DNA from: Clostridium rhizosphaerae | GTDB lineage: Bacteria > Bacillota > Clostridia > Clostridiales > Clostridiaceae | NCBI RefSeq assembly: GCF_016765585.1 | Contig: NZ_JAESWC010000001.1 | Span: 248,001 to 312,000, forward strand | DNA length: 64,000 nt | Direction of reading: 5' to 3' | Shown: positions 33,393-42,792 of the stretch, piece after piece | Numbering within the stretch: the first letter of the stretch is position 1 | How the letters are laid out: each line of letters begins with the position of its first letter | Notes under the pieces: generated by a model | The model's input: only the letters and a program-made list of their open reading frames with translations | What the model was told of the DNA's origin: nothing | Databases searched by the model: none | Made by a program: the position numbers and the translations under genes

Positions 33393-33776
33393 ATGAATTA
33401 TGATGCTTGCATAAAAAAATCCATCGAATTTATTGAAGATAATCTTGATAAAAAAATAGAACTTAAAGAACTGGCGGATAAAGTATTTTTATCAAAGTTT
33501 CATTTTCACAGGAAATTTCATGCCGCTACCGGCGAACCCGTAGCTGAATACATAAGGAAAAAACGGCTTGATAGAGCCGCAAAAGATCTTATCTATACAG
33601 ATGAAAAGATTATAGATATATCCCTAAAATATCAATTTAGCTCCCAGGAGGCTTTTACAAAGGCTTTTAAGAAATTTTACGGAGTTCCTCCAAGAGAATT
33701 TAGAAGAAATAGAAATCATATACACATGATGCTTTCAGCTTCCAAAGCTAATATTAGGCTTTCTATGGCGGCATAG
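33393..33776 (+). CDS. AraC-family regulator, DNA-binding domain only
   Basis: A 127-residue protein consisting of the two AraC helix-turn-helix units: ELKELADKVFLSKFHFHRKFHAATG and IIDISLKYQFSSQEAFTKAFKKFYGVPPREFR, followed by a ~20-residue tail. No ligand-binding domain is attached, like SoxS/MarA-type proteins. ATG with a weak GGTAGG site. It lies 31 nt before the ClpP-type gene on the same strand and may be in one transcript with it. Its signal and targets are unknown. Confidence 0.9.
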   Translation: MNYDACIKKSIEFIEDNLDKKIELKELADKVFLSKFHFHRKFHAATGEPVAEYIRKKRLDRAAKDLIYTDEKIIDISLKYQFSSQEAFTKAFKKFYGVPPREFRRNRNHIHMMLSASKANIRLSMAA

Positions 33777-33807
33777 TATTCATTAAAATTTTTAAGAGGT
33801 GATTAAT

Positions 33808-34386
33808 ATGAGTTATGTACCTGTTGTTATTGAACAGACAAATTTAGGCGAGCGTTCCTATGATATTTATTCAAGGCTGCTTAAGGATAGAATAATTATG
33901 TTAAACGGTGAGGTGTCGGATGAAACAGCTAGTATAATTGTAGCACAGCTGCTTTTTCTTGAATCAGCAGATCCAGAAGCAGACATCAGCTTTTATATTA
34001 ATAGTCCTGGAGGTTCCATTACTGCAGGACTTGCAATCTACGATACAATGAGAGCTGTAAAACCAGACGTATCCACAATATGCGTTGGACTTGCAGCAAG
34101 CATGGGATCATTCTTGCTTACAGCCGGTACCCCAGGCAAAAGGTATGCTCTTCCAAACAGTGAAATTCTAATACATCAGCCTTCAGTATATGGTGGTTTT
34201 CAAGGACAAGCTACAGATATAAAAATCCACACTGAGCATCTCCTCAGAGTTAAAAGCAAATTAAATAAAATATACAGTGAAGTCACCGGACAACCGTTAG
34301 AAAAAATAGAAAAGGATATGGAAAGAGATTTTTATATGTCTGCTGAAGAAGCTAAAGAATATGGCTTAATCGATAAAATTTTATAA
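33808..34386 (+). CDS. clpP: ATP-dependent Clp protease proteolytic subunit, orphan copy
   Basis: A 192-residue ClpP with the full triad Ser98 (AASMGSF), His123 (LIHQPS) and Asp174 (MERDFYM), and the oligomerisation sequence [27 protein letters not shown] before ATG 33808 makes this start better than GTG 33799. It degrades unfolded or tagged proteins when docked to ClpX or ClpC. No tig, clpX or lon lies next to it, so it is probably a second, accessory ClpP; that cannot be proven without the rest of the genome. A strong terminator follows. Confidence 0.93.
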   Translation: MSYVPVVIEQTNLGERSYDIYSRLLKDRIIMLNGEVSDETASIIVAQLLFLESADPEADISFYINSPGGSITAGLAIYDTMRAVKPDVSTICVGLAASMGSFLLTAGTPGKRYALPNSEILIHQPSVYGGFQGQATDIKIHTEHLLRVKSKLNKIYSEVTGQPLEKIEKDMERDFYMSAEEAKEYGLIDKIL

Positions 34387-34390
34387 AATA

Positions 34391-34430
34391 TAGCTCAGTA
34401 TTTTCACCTTAAATTGAAAATACTGAGCTA
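34391..34430. terminator. Bidirectional terminator between clpP and an ABC permease
   Basis: TAGCTCAGTATTTTCA pairs perfectly with TGAAAATACTGAGCTA around eight bases; TTTATTATT follows on the plus strand. It separates convergent genes. Confidence 0.88.
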
Positions 34431-34448
34431 TTTATTATTAGGTAATTA

Positions 34449-35240
34449 TCATACACTTAAATCCCGCTTAGCATAAAAGGAATATGCTGATGCTAAAAGT
34501 ACCGCCACAAGCAAAATAGAGAGGATAGTTACACCAGTGCTTAGACCATTTCCTTTAACGATATTTTCATAGCTGAAATATTTAAATGGTGAAAGTACAT
34601 TAAGTGCATTTAAACTATCTGTCAGATCAGTTATCTTTGATATTACATATGAACTAAACAATATTCCGGTTGTAAGAGAACCTGCAGCTTTTGGCTTTCT
34701 CATAACAGCCGAAATAAATACACCAAGTGATAAAAAGATTAATTGGATAATAAACATGCTTAAAAGAAACACCAACACTTCTCCACTAATGTCTTTTCCC
34801 TTATTATAGGCTGCAACCATAGCTATGGATGAAAGCAAAGTAACTAAATTGATAACTATAATATTTATCAAAGCTGCAAAAAGTTTTGAAGTTACAATAG
34901 CTGCTCTGGATATCGGCTTAGCCATCAAAAACTCCGCCGTCTTGTCTCGCTCTTCTTTTGATATTATTCCGCTTCCAAGCAATGCAGCATGGATAGCCGC
35001 TGTAAGCGCGAGATAAGGAAATAAAAATGCAAAAAAACCGCTCATAGTTGTCACATCAAAAGATCCGAACCCCAACAGTGCCTTCATGGTATGAGGCATT
35101 TTATCAAAAACCTCATTGTTAGCACCTGAAGAATACGCAGTGTATTTTCCCATGCCGCTAAGAACAAAAAGAAACATACATATACTCCATATAATTAAAG
35201 CTTTACGATTAGCCCTTAATTCTCTAATAAAAACATTCAT
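34449..35240 (-). CDS. ABC-2 type transporter permease
   Basis: A 263-residue protein with six predicted spans, starting MNVFIRELRANRKALIIW; the sequence KERDKTAEFLMAKPISRAAIVTSKLFAAL is the cytoplasmic coupling helix region of ABC-2 permeases. ATG 35240 follows GGAGGG. It is paralogous to the next permease (35329-36132), and with the ATPase at 36138 the pair would form a heterodimeric exporter. It is controlled, most likely, by the TetR-type protein at the head of the operon. Substrate unknown. Confidence 0.87.
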   Translation of the reverse strand: MNVFIRELRANRKALIIWSICMFLFVLSGMGKYTAYSSGANNEVFDKMPHTMKALLGFGSFDVTTMSGFFAFLFPYLALTAAIHAALLGSGIISKEERDKTAEFLMAKPISRAAIVTSKLFAALINIIVINLVTLLSSIAMVAAYNKGKDISGEVLVFLLSMFIIQLIFLSLGVFISAVMRKPKAAGSLTTGILFSSYVISKITDLTDSLNALNVLSPFKYFSYENIVKGNGLSTGVTILSILLVAVLLASAYSFYAKRDLSV

Positions 35241-35270
35241 AATCAACCCTCCTGTATTGTTTATACTGTA

Positions 35271-35293
35271 CATAGAGATTATTAATCTCTATG
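35271..35293 (-). other. Inverted repeat between the two permease genes
   Basis: CATAGAGATT and AATCTCTATG flank ATT, a perfect 10-bp stem with a very short loop. It lies in the spacer between the two permease genes and inside a 27-codon frame with a good ribosome site (35307 to 35224, minus strand). Confidence 0.6.
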
Positions 35294-35328
35294 CCTCCTG
35301 TATTCATTTTAATCACCTCAAAAGCATA

Positions 35329-36132
35329 TTAGTTAACGGCATGTATGTCCTTTTTGTTATAGATAATATAACTAGCCGCTATTGCAATCACTATAATTGC
35401 TGTACCTGCGGCCAAGTATGGAGTTTCATAGCTTGCATTTTTGATAATATATGTTATATCGAAGTATTTAAAAGGAGATATAAACCGAGCAAGGTCATTA
35501 TTTTTTTCGGTAGCTATCAGTGCTCCAATCATGTACGTACCGAAGACAACACCAAGCGAAATTGGAAGAACAGATTTAAGCTTGTTAAAAAATACTGAAA
35601 CAACAACACCAATTGCTAGAAAAATCAATTGAGTAAAAAATAGAGTAAGGTTTATCATAAAAAATATCTTTCCGCTATAATCTGCTGACTTAACGCTGTT
35701 GGCTATCAAAGACGATACTCCTAAAAAAACTATATCAGTAGCAAGCAGAGTTGTAAAAGCGGCTAAAAGTTTAGCCGTTACTATAGTTGAACGTGATACT
35801 GGCTTAACTAAGAGAAAATCTGCTGTTCTCTCTCTTGATTCCTTGGAAATAATAGAAGTTCCGAGGTTCATAGCCTGAATAGCTCCACAAAGAATAATAA
35901 AAGAAAAAATCATAGAGTAAAAACCTAAGATTGATGTAATATAATCAAGATTTATTCCCAGCATTGCTCTAACTGATGGAGAATATCCACCTAACAGCTT
36001 TTTAAAATCTTCGGCTTCACTTACCATGCTTGGATATATAGAAAGAAAAAGTGCAGCTAGGGCGATTATTGAACACGTCCATATAAAAGTTGATTTCCTC
36101 AGTGCTTTAAGTTCAAATAAAAAGATGTTCAT
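35329..36132 (-). CDS. ABC-2 type transporter permease
   Basis: A 267-residue protein with six spans, starting MNIFLFELKALRKSTFIW and containing KESRERTADFLLVKPVSRSTIVTAKLLAAF, closely parallel to the downstream permease. The two are likely tandem duplicates that form one channel. The start is 5 nt after the ATPase stop, so the two are translated together. The export substrate is not evident; similar TetR-ATPase-permease-permease sets are usually drug or lipid exporters. Confidence 0.88.
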   Translation of the reverse strand: MNIFLFELKALRKSTFIWTCSIIALAALFLSIYPSMVSEAEDFKKLLGGYSPSVRAMLGINLDYITSILGFYSMIFSFIILCGAIQAMNLGTSIISKESRERTADFLLVKPVSRSTIVTAKLLAAFTTLLATDIVFLGVSSLIANSVKSADYSGKIFFMINLTLFFTQLIFLAIGVVVSVFFNKLKSVLPISLGVVFGTYMIGALIATEKNNDLARFISPFKYFDITYIIKNASYETPYLAAGTAIIVIAIAASYIIYNKKDIHAVN

Positions 36133-36137
36133 GCTGA

Positions 36138-37019
36138 TTAATCCTCCTTTGCATAATAATGCATGAAGATTTCTTCAAGGTCAGGCTCATCTATGGATAT
36201 ATTTCTAAGTTCAATCTCACTAATTTTTTTCATAATGGAGTTTATATTTCCCTTGAATATAAAGCTGGCTGTATTTCTTTTACACTCAAAATCACTCACT
36301 CCGTTAAGATTAAAGGCTTCTCTGGTAATATTCGATTTAGCCTCTATACTTATCCTCTTATAATTGTTTTCCTGAAGAGTGCTCATTTTTTCAGTTTTAA
36401 TAATTCTGCCATCTTTAATAAATGCCACTCTGCTGCACATTTTCTGAACTTCGCTTAAGATGTGAGATGAGAAGAATACTGTAGCTCCCTTTTTATTTTC
36501 CTGATCAATTAATTCGAAAAACTTTTGCTGCATTAATGGATCTAGACCACTTGTAGGCTCGTCCAGTATAATCAACTTTGGCTCATGAAGCAGCCCCTGT
36601 ACTATGCCAACTTTCTTTTTATTTCCGAAAGAAAGATCATCAATTTTCTTTTTCAAATCCAAGTCCATTATCTCAGCAAGTTCTTTTATTCTCTTTGTAC
36701 AATCTTTATTGTAGAAGCTTGCTGAATACTTCAGCAAATCAATTACCCTCATATTGTCGTAATAAAACACCTCAGAAGGCAAATATCCAAGTTCCTGCCT
36801 AACCTCCGGATGTTCAATACAGTTCTTTCCAAAGATAGCAGCAGTTCCGCTGGTAGGAGCTATTAATCCTAATAATGTTCTTATAGTAGTAGATTTTCCG
36901 GCTCCATTTGGACCGATAAATCCAAATACCTCCCCTTGCTCAACATTAAGATTTACATCTATAATGCCTCTTGCCTTTCCATAATTCTTTGTGAGATTTT
37001 TAATTTCAACTACACTCAT
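36138..37019 (-). CDS. ABC transporter ATP-binding protein
   Basis: A 293-residue ATPase. Walker A is GFIGPNGAGKST, the signature is LSFGNKKKVGIVQGLL, Walker B is LIILDEPTSGLDP and the H-loop is FFSSHILSEV, all intact. A ~80-residue C-terminal tail follows, as in DrrA/CcmA-type exporters. It is the first structural gene after tetR (63 nt) and is followed by two permeases. A GGGGG-type site precedes the ATG. Confidence 0.92.
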   Translation of the reverse strand: MSVVEIKNLTKNYGKARGIIDVNLNVEQGEVFGFIGPNGAGKSTTIRTLLGLIAPTSGTAAIFGKNCIEHPEVRQELGYLPSEVFYYDNMRVIDLLKYSASFYNKDCTKRIKELAEIMDLDLKKKIDDLSFGNKKKVGIVQGLLHEPKLIILDEPTSGLDPLMQQKFFELIDQENKKGATVFFSSHILSEVQKMCSRVAFIKDGRIIKTEKMSTLQENNYKRISIEAKSNITREAFNLNGVSDFECKRNTASFIFKGNINSIMKKISEIELRNISIDEPDLEEIFMHYYAKED

Positions 37020-37082
37020 GATTTACCCCCCTATATTTTTATTTTTAAAAAACACTCTAATTGGTTTGATAGATATGCCTTC

Positions 37083-37709
37083 CTATCTTAAATATTCCTC
37101 TTTGTAAAAATTATTTTTAAGCATATCCAAACACTCGTCAAATTCTTTAAACAACTCATCAAGATCAGTTGCCGGATTATTCTTCATCTGATTTGCATAA
37201 CCATCAGCAAGCCAAAGAAGCATTTTCATAAAAAGCTTTAGATTAGTACCCTCTTTAAATTTAGAATAATCCATACCATCAAAAGCAATTTTATTTCTAA
37301 AATCATCTCCCTGTGACAAAATAGTTTTTATGTCATCTCTTACTTCCTCATCATTTTCAAAATACACACTTGTTAAAAAAGATGGGATGTCTGGATGCTT
37401 CTTCATAATAGAAATTTCTATGCTTGTTGAAAGTCTTATTCTCACAAAAAAGTCATCAATGGTACTATCAAATTTGTCATCAATCTCGCTCATAAAAATG
37501 TTTCCGCATAGATTAATCAAATAAAAGTATAGTGACTTTTTAGTTCCAAAATAGTGGAACACCATTGCTTTTGAAATTCCAGCGGCAGCTGCAACATCAC
37601 TAACCGATGTTTTCTTGTAGCCGTTGGCTCCAAAGCACTTAAGGGCAGCATTAATAATTACATTTTGTTTTTCTGTAGGTAAACCTAAAAATTTTTCCAA
37701 ATGTTTCAC
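37083..37709 (-). CDS. TetR-family transcriptional repressor of the ABC exporter
   Basis: A 208-residue protein. The N-terminal helix-turn-helix is KTSVSDVAAAAGISKAMVFHYFGTKKSLYFYLI (residues 33-65); the rest is the helical ligand-binding domain. It leads the minus-strand operon with the ATPase and two permeases. Two inverted repeats containing AAACCGA/TCGGTTT lie right upstream at 37721-37770 and are probably its operators, giving autorepression relieved by an exported compound. The ligand is unknown. Confidence 0.9.
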   Translation of the reverse strand: MKHLEKFLGLPTEKQNVIINAALKCFGANGYKKTSVSDVAAAAGISKAMVFHYFGTKKSLYFYLINLCGNIFMSEIDDKFDSTIDDFFVRIRLSTSIEISIMKKHPDIPSFLTSVYFENDEEVRDDIKTILSQGDDFRNKIAFDGMDYSKFKEGTNLKLFMKMLLWLADGYANQMKNNPATDLDELFKEFDECLDMLKNNFYKEEYLR

Positions 37710-37720
37710 CTCTTAACTTT

Positions 37721-37770
37721 ATAAACCGAATCGGTTTATTTAATTATAATCCTATAAACCGATTCGGTCA
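37721..37770. promoter_or_regulatory. Pair of TetR-type operators
   Basis: ATAAACCGAATCGGTTTAT (37721-37739) is an almost perfect palindrome, and a second copy, ATAAACCGATTCGGT, begins at 37754. The pair lies 11 bases upstream of the tetR start codon. Confidence 0.75.
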
Positions 37771-37956
37771 ATAAGTATAATATAAAAAAACTTCCACAAA
37801 CTAATATAATCTATATGAAAAGCATTAAATATCTTCGCATTGAACTGCTCCAAAAGATTCAATCTTCAAGGATTTATGAAACTGCTCAATGTGATTAGAT
37901 ATTTGCTTTCTATATAAATATTTAAATATTTAAATTTATACTCAGAGGTGCCGCAT

Positions 37957-38940
37957 ATGGAAAACGTGTTTGATTACGAAGATATTCAGCTGATTCCCGC
38001 AAAATGCATTGTAAGTAGTCGCTCAGAATGTGATACAAGCATTTGCTTTGGAGGCCGAACTTTTAGACTGCCCATAGTTCCTGCGAATATGCAGACTATT
38101 ATTGATGAAAAGATTGCTCTTTATCTTGCTGAGAATAATTATTTTTACATTATGCACCGCTTTGAACCAGAAAAACGTTTATCTTTTGTTAAAGATATGA
38201 AGTCACGCGGATTATTCGCCTCCATCAGCGTTGGGGTTAAAGATGAAGAATATAGATTTATTAAAGAGTTATCAGAAGAAAATCTCTCACCGGAATATAT
38301 AACTATCGACATTGCACATGGTCATTCTAATGCTGTCATAGATATGATTAGGTATATAAAGAAGCACTTGCCGAAAAGCTTCGTTATTGCAGGAAATGTA
38401 GGAACTCCGGAAGCAGTAAGAGAATTGGAGCACGCCGGTGCTGACGCCACCAAGGTAGGAATTGGTCCAGGAAAGGTATGTATTACTAAAATTAAGACTG
38501 GATTCGGAACTGGAGGATGGCAGCTAGCTGCCCTTCGCTGGTGTTCAAAAGCAGCAAGCAAACCAATTATAGCTGATGGAGGGATTCGAACCCATGGAGA
38601 TATAGCAAAATCAGTTAGGTTTGGTGCTTCTATGGTTATGATCGGTTCATTATTTGCTGGTCATGAAGAGTCTCCAGGAGTAACAATTGAAAAGGATGGA
38701 AAACTTTATAAAGAATATTTTGGCTCTGCTTCAGAGTTTCAAAAGGGTGAAAAGAAGAATGTAGAAGGTAAAAAAATGTTTGTAGAGTTTAAAGGTCCAT
38801 TAAAAGATACCTTAATAGAAATGGAACAGGATCTTCAATCTTCTATTTCTTACGCAGGCGGTAAAACCTTAGATGCAATACGCACTGTTGATTATGTAAT
38901 TGTTAAAAATTCAATTTTTAACGGTGATAGAATATATTAA
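37957..38940 (+). CDS. guaC: GMP reductase
   Basis: A 327-residue IMPDH/GMPR-family barrel without CBS domains. The active-site loop is [21 protein letters not shown] with catalytic Cys175, and [36 protein letters not shown] is the phosphate-binding region. Length and sequence fit the short bacterial GMP reductase (GuaC) type. It converts GMP to IMP with NADPH and returns guanine nucleotides to the purine pool. ATG 37957 is chosen after AGAGGTG; GTG 37948 is an alternative. It is monocistronic, and I see no purine riboswitch in its 5' region. Confidence 0.92.
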   Translation: MENVFDYEDIQLIPAKCIVSSRSECDTSICFGGRTFRLPIVPANMQTIIDEKIALYLAENNYFYIMHRFEPEKRLSFVKDMKSRGLFASISVGVKDEEYRFIKELSEENLSPEYITIDIAHGHSNAVIDMIRYIKKHLPKSFVIAGNVGTPEAVRELEHAGADATKVGIGPGKVCITKIKTGFGTGGWQLAALRWCSKAASKPIIADGGIRTHGDIAKSVRFGASMVMIGSLFAGHEESPGVTIEKDGKLYKEYFGSASEFQKGEKKNVEGKKMFVEFKGPLKDTLIEMEQDLQSSISYAGGKTLDAIRTVDYVIVKNSIFNGDRIY

Positions 38941-38948
38941 TATAAAAA

Positions 38949-38973
38949 ACCCCTAGCATTTCTGCTAGGGGTT
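38949..38973. terminator. Terminator between guaC and the L,D-transpeptidase gene
   Basis: AACCCCTAGCA pairs with TGCTAGGGGTT around TTTC. On the minus strand it is followed by a run of six T, so it is strongest for the transpeptidase transcript, but it may work for guaC too. Confidence 0.85.
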
Positions 38974-38980
38974 AATCCTT

Positions 38981-40360
38981 CTAGTAAAAGCAAACAATAG
39001 GAGTACCTGGATTTATATTTTCAAATATAGTTTTTGCTAAAGCATACGGAGCGTTTACGCAGCCATGCGATCCGTTAGTTTTATAAATACTTCCACCAAA
39101 CTCTTTTCTCCAGCTGGCATCATGAATTCCAATACCTCCATTAAAAGGCATCCAAAACTTAACTGGTGACGCATAATCTTGTCCTTTTAAAACGGCATCC
39201 TTATCTTTATATTTTAACTTATAAACACCTGCAGGTGTCCTATGGCCTGCACTTACATTACCTGTAACTACATCTCCCTGAACTATGAGGGAGCCATTTT
39301 TATAAAACCATAAATGCTGCTTTGACATATCTATCTCAACATAGGTACTACCTATGTCATTGCTTGCGCGTGAAAGCGCACTTTGAGAATATTGAGGTTC
39401 CTTATTTATAGTCTTGCCGTCTTTTATAGCCGTAATTAAATCTTGTGTTTCTTTATTTGTATTAATAGACCAGCCATAATCACCACCGCTGACACTTATC
39501 GTATTACCTGAAGATGCTACAAAGCCTCTTGTCTTACCAACCGTATTATACTTACTGGAAATATCAGAAAAGTATCTTTTCACCTTGTCTTCATCAAGTT
39601 TTACCGCTAAATTTTCATCTATGGTTATCCATTTATTTATAGTTGATCCATCTATTATCTCTTTCTTTTCTCCAAAATTGTAGGTAATCTTTGAAGCTGT
39701 ATATTTATTAAGGATATTTTTAGCATCTATAACTCTTTCAGACTTTGCTGAATATTGTGGATTTACATAGCAATTTTCAGTCTCTAAGTCTATTGAGGTT
39801 TCTTCCTTAAGCACCGCATTTTCAACTTTAGTATATAAAGTATCTTTATTTATCTTATTTCCAAGAACTTCATCAATAACTACATACCCATTATCGGCAT
39901 ATTTAAAGCCGGCACTTTTAGGTTCAATTACACTAGTGCTGTCAAGACAAGAAAGCTTGTCTATCTGCTTTGTCAATAACTCTTTATCGTGGATAGTTTC
40001 TAACGTGATTTCATTATCTTTTCTATCAAAAAAAGCCGACGCCCATTTGATAGGCTTTTGACTATCCTTTAATTCCTTAATTTTTTCCTCTGAGCTGAAC
40101 TTTAATCCAATATCCTCTGCTTTAATTTGTTCTTTTTTATCCCCTCTTTCCTTTAACTCCAAGGTATACTTCTTTAGTTTTCCTTCCATTTCTTCTTTTA
40201 CTTCCTCTACTGTTTTGCCTGAAACATTAATACCGTTAATATTAGAACCAAAATAAAAATGATTCCTATAGTATATTGCCGGTGTACCGTATGCAATGAG
40301 CAAAATGCAAAATGAAATTAAACTACCTATTATAACTTTTTTGCGTTTAGCTTTTTCCAT
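38981..40360 (-). CDS. L,D-transpeptidase (YkuD domain) with N-terminal anchor
   Basis: A 459-residue protein. An N-terminal membrane anchor (residues 8-28) is followed by two PG_binding_4-like repeats (about 40-330; INGINVSGKTVEEV and a WITIDENLAVKLDEDKVKRYF segment). The YkuD catalytic domain ends the protein: GIHDASWRKEF and SHGCVNAP with catalytic Cys434. Such enzymes make 3-3 crosslinks in peptidoglycan outside the membrane. It is monocistronic and convergent with guaC. The ATG is preceded by GGGGATGG at a longish distance. Confidence 0.93.
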   Translation of the reverse strand: MEKAKRKKVIIGSLISFCILLIAYGTPAIYYRNHFYFGSNINGINVSGKTVEEVKEEMEGKLKKYTLELKERGDKKEQIKAEDIGLKFSSEEKIKELKDSQKPIKWASAFFDRKDNEITLETIHDKELLTKQIDKLSCLDSTSVIEPKSAGFKYADNGYVVIDEVLGNKINKDTLYTKVENAVLKEETSIDLETENCYVNPQYSAKSERVIDAKNILNKYTASKITYNFGEKKEIIDGSTINKWITIDENLAVKLDEDKVKRYFSDISSKYNTVGKTRGFVASSGNTISVSGGDYGWSINTNKETQDLITAIKDGKTINKEPQYSQSALSRASNDIGSTYVEIDMSKQHLWFYKNGSLIVQGDVVTGNVSAGHRTPAGVYKLKYKDKDAVLKGQDYASPVKFWMPFNGGIGIHDASWRKEFGGSIYKTNGSHGCVNAPYALAKTIFENINPGTPIVCFY

Positions 40361-40655
40361 TTTCTTAATACCATCCCCTTCATAGCAGCAGAAAATTTAT
40401 AGCTCATATTTTTTTCTTAAGCAAAGCCTACATTTCATTCTATGTATTAACCCATATATTTAAAACCAGTATATTTTTAATAATAAATTCGAACTTGCCC
40501 ATATTTTATATAATATCATTTTATCCTTATATTTCCAAGCACTGATTTGTTCATATTGCTCTATATAAAGTTTTATTCTCCAAGTGTTATTTTTTTGATA
40601 TAATATATATACAAAGAATAACACTATGAATTGAGTCTTAAATAGGGAGATACTT

Positions 40656-41600
40656 ATGAGTAAGGATAGAATAGAAACTGACGCTTATAAAGCAAGCTCT
40701 GAGGTAGGAGACAAAATATATAAAGAGGATTCTTATTTCTTTAAACCTTGGCAGTTTGCAGATTATGAAGTGAATATATGCACCTTGAAAAGCACCTATG
40801 AGGAAATTTATATATGGGGAACTCATCAAGCAATGTTCAGACCAGGTTTTAAGGTAGAAGATAATCATATATATATTACTAACATATTTGCAAAGATAAG
40901 TGGAGTTCACACGAGTAAAAGACAATATAGAAAAGAAATTAAATTGCTTAGGAAAACTCCCAACACTTTATTTTTTCCGTCCTTTCCCCTTTTTAGAGCA
41001 AAACCTTCAAAACTTACAAATAGATCTTATTATTCAGTACTTGACTCCTCAGGTTATATTGATAAGAAAAAGCTGCTATCTTCACAATTTTGGAAATACA
41101 GGCAGCTGAGAACTTCTGTCCAAAACCTTATAGCTGATAGAATTATAGATTTTTGCTCTCTATCAAGATTTAAGAATTACGAGCTTTGGAGTACTGAGCC
41201 TAAAAAAGGTTTATTAGACACCGTGACAGACTTCCTTCAAAACTTTGATATTAATATTAATTTAAATACAAATACTAAAAGCTTTGAGTTAGCCAAGATG
41301 AAGGTTTTTAATATTTTAAACGATATCGACGAACCTCTAATCAGACTTCTCTCAAAATTTGACTATCCTTTTTATGTACCTAAACTGGTTGTTTACAACA
41401 ATGGAAGCAAATTCTCAAAGGTAACTTTCGAAGATGTAGTTAAGCTGACATTTATAAACAGCCTTGGAGCAGATGTGATAATTTATAACCCAGCAGGGTT
41501 TAATGATATAGAAGATTTTATAAAGGAAAGCTACTATGATATACACAGGCTTGATGAAGTAGCTTTTAACCTAAATTATAGTTCTTGGACATTATTTTAA
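40656..41600 (+). CDS. YceG-like protein of the TelA-linked module (short form)
   Basis: A 314-residue protein resembling the YceG family that is encoded with TelA and TerD-type proteins in predicted stress/biosynthetic modules. Relevant parts are TPNTLFFPSFPLFRAKPSKLTNR, KYRQLRTSVQNLIADRIIDFC and a C-terminal PKLVVYNNGSKFSKVTFEDV segment. The Bacillus member is far longer (over 500 residues), so this is a short form. A TATAAT box at 40599-40604 and AGGGAGA before the ATG support expression. It overlaps the region upstream of the TelA gene. The family assignment is moderate. Confidence 0.55.
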   Translation: MSKDRIETDAYKASSEVGDKIYKEDSYFFKPWQFADYEVNICTLKSTYEEIYIWGTHQAMFRPGFKVEDNHIYITNIFAKISGVHTSKRQYRKEIKLLRKTPNTLFFPSFPLFRAKPSKLTNRSYYSVLDSSGYIDKKKLLSSQFWKYRQLRTSVQNLIADRIIDFCSLSRFKNYELWSTEPKKGLLDTVTDFLQNFDININLNTNTKSFELAKMKVFNILNDIDEPLIRLLSKFDYPFYVPKLVVYNNGSKFSKVTFEDVVKLTFINSLGADVIIYNPAGFNDIEDFIKESYYDIHRLDEVAFNLNYSSWTLF

Positions 41601-41632
41601 ATTATAAAGGTTATAAAGGAGAAAGTATTAAA

Positions 41633-42703
41633 ATGGATTATACTGATGAAAAACATGAACTTCAACTCCGAATGGAAGAAATCAAAAAAAACTTAGAAGA
41701 TTCTTCTGAAGTTAAAGCACTTACAAATACAGTTGAAATTAATAATCTTAATTCAATCATGGAATTTGGCAACGGTCCGGCAGAAGAAGTTTCAAAATTT
41801 GCAGATAAAATTCTTCATTCCATAAAAGGAAGCAATATAGAAGGCTCAAGCATTATGCTTAGAGAACTTTCAAACCTTATGACTAGATTTGATAAAGAAG
41901 AGATCTTAAGTGAAGCTAAAGGAGGCTTTATTTCCAGAATATTTAGAGACAGCAAAAAAGCTGTTGAAAAATTATTAAGTAAATATCAGACCTTAGGTAA
42001 AGAAATAGATAAAATTTATAAAGAGATAACTGTTTATAAAAATGAACTTACGAAAACTAATGATATGCTAGAAGAAATGTTTGCACAAAATCTTGAGTAT
42101 TATAAAAAGCTCGAAAAATATACTATAGCCGGAAACCTAATCGTTAAAAGACTTGAAGAAACAGAACTCCCTAAATATGAAGCCTTGGCGATGTCCGGCG
42201 ATGCAGAGGCAAACCTGAATCTTCAAACTATCAATAACGCTATTGAAATGATGAAAATAAGAGTGCATAACTTAGAGCTTGCTAAGATAGTTTCCATGCA
42301 GACAGCTCCTCAGATACGAATTATTCAAAGAAGTAATTTTAAGCTTATTGGTAAGATTCATTCGGCGTTTGTCATAACTATACCAATCTTCAAAAATGGA
42401 ATGATTCAGGCAGTTACTCTGAAGAGGCAGAATCTTATAGCAGAATCTATGGTAGCACTTGATAAAACCACTAATGAGCTTTTGCTAAAAAATGCAGAAA
42501 ATATAAAAAATCAAAGCATTGAAATAGCAAAGCTTTCAGGAAATTCTTCTATAAAGATAGAAACCTTAGAAAACACCTGGAAAACTATTGTTGATGGCAT
42601 AAATGAAACAAGAAAAATTGAGGAAGAGAATAGAAAACTTAGAGAAGAAAGCAGTAAAAAGATTAATGAAATGCAGATTGAATTCATACAAAAAATTAAA
42701 TAA
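41633..42703 (+). CDS. TelA-family toxic-anion-resistance protein
   Basis: A 356-residue, mostly helical TelA protein: MLRELSNLMTRFDKEEI, FRDSKKAVEKLLSKYQTLGKEIDKIYKEI and MKIRVHNLELAKIVSMQTAPQIRIIQRSN are family signatures. A C-terminal coiled coil extends over about 270-356. Members were named for tellurite resistance but more generally belong to membrane-stress modules. ATG 41633 follows AAAGGAG at 11 bases. It is 32 nt after the YceG-like gene and in the same transcript; no TerD gene is visible nearby. Confidence 0.87.
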   Translation: MDYTDEKHELQLRMEEIKKNLEDSSEVKALTNTVEINNLNSIMEFGNGPAEEVSKFADKILHSIKGSNIEGSSIMLRELSNLMTRFDKEEILSEAKGGFISRIFRDSKKAVEKLLSKYQTLGKEIDKIYKEITVYKNELTKTNDMLEEMFAQNLEYYKKLEKYTIAGNLIVKRLEETELPKYEALAMSGDAEANLNLQTINNAIEMMKIRVHNLELAKIVSMQTAPQIRIIQRSNFKLIGKIHSAFVITIPIFKNGMIQAVTLKRQNLIAESMVALDKTTNELLLKNAENIKNQSIEIAKLSGNSSIKIETLENTWKTIVDGINETRKIEEENRKLREESSKKINEMQIEFIQKIK

Positions 42704-42713
42704 TAAAATTATA

Positions 42714-42746
42714 ACTAAGGGGCTGTCTACAAAACAGCCCCTTAGT
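42714..42746 (+). terminator. Terminator of the YceG/TelA operon
   Basis: ACTAAGGGGCTGT pairs perfectly with ACAGCCCCTTAGT around CTACAAA, then TTTTAC follows. It is the cleanest member of the GGGGCTGT hairpin family. Confidence 0.88.
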
Positions 42747-42792
42747 TTTTACTATATACAATGCAAAAGCCTTACTACATTATGTAGTTACT

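Noticed and set aside
37815-37898. 27-codon ORF upstream of GMP reductase
   Set aside because: No ribosome site before the ATG and no family; lies in the leader and is most likely chance.
37771-37956. Purine riboswitch before guaC
   Set aside because: No three-helix purine aptamer with its conserved loop bases; the leader is AT-rich without clear structure.
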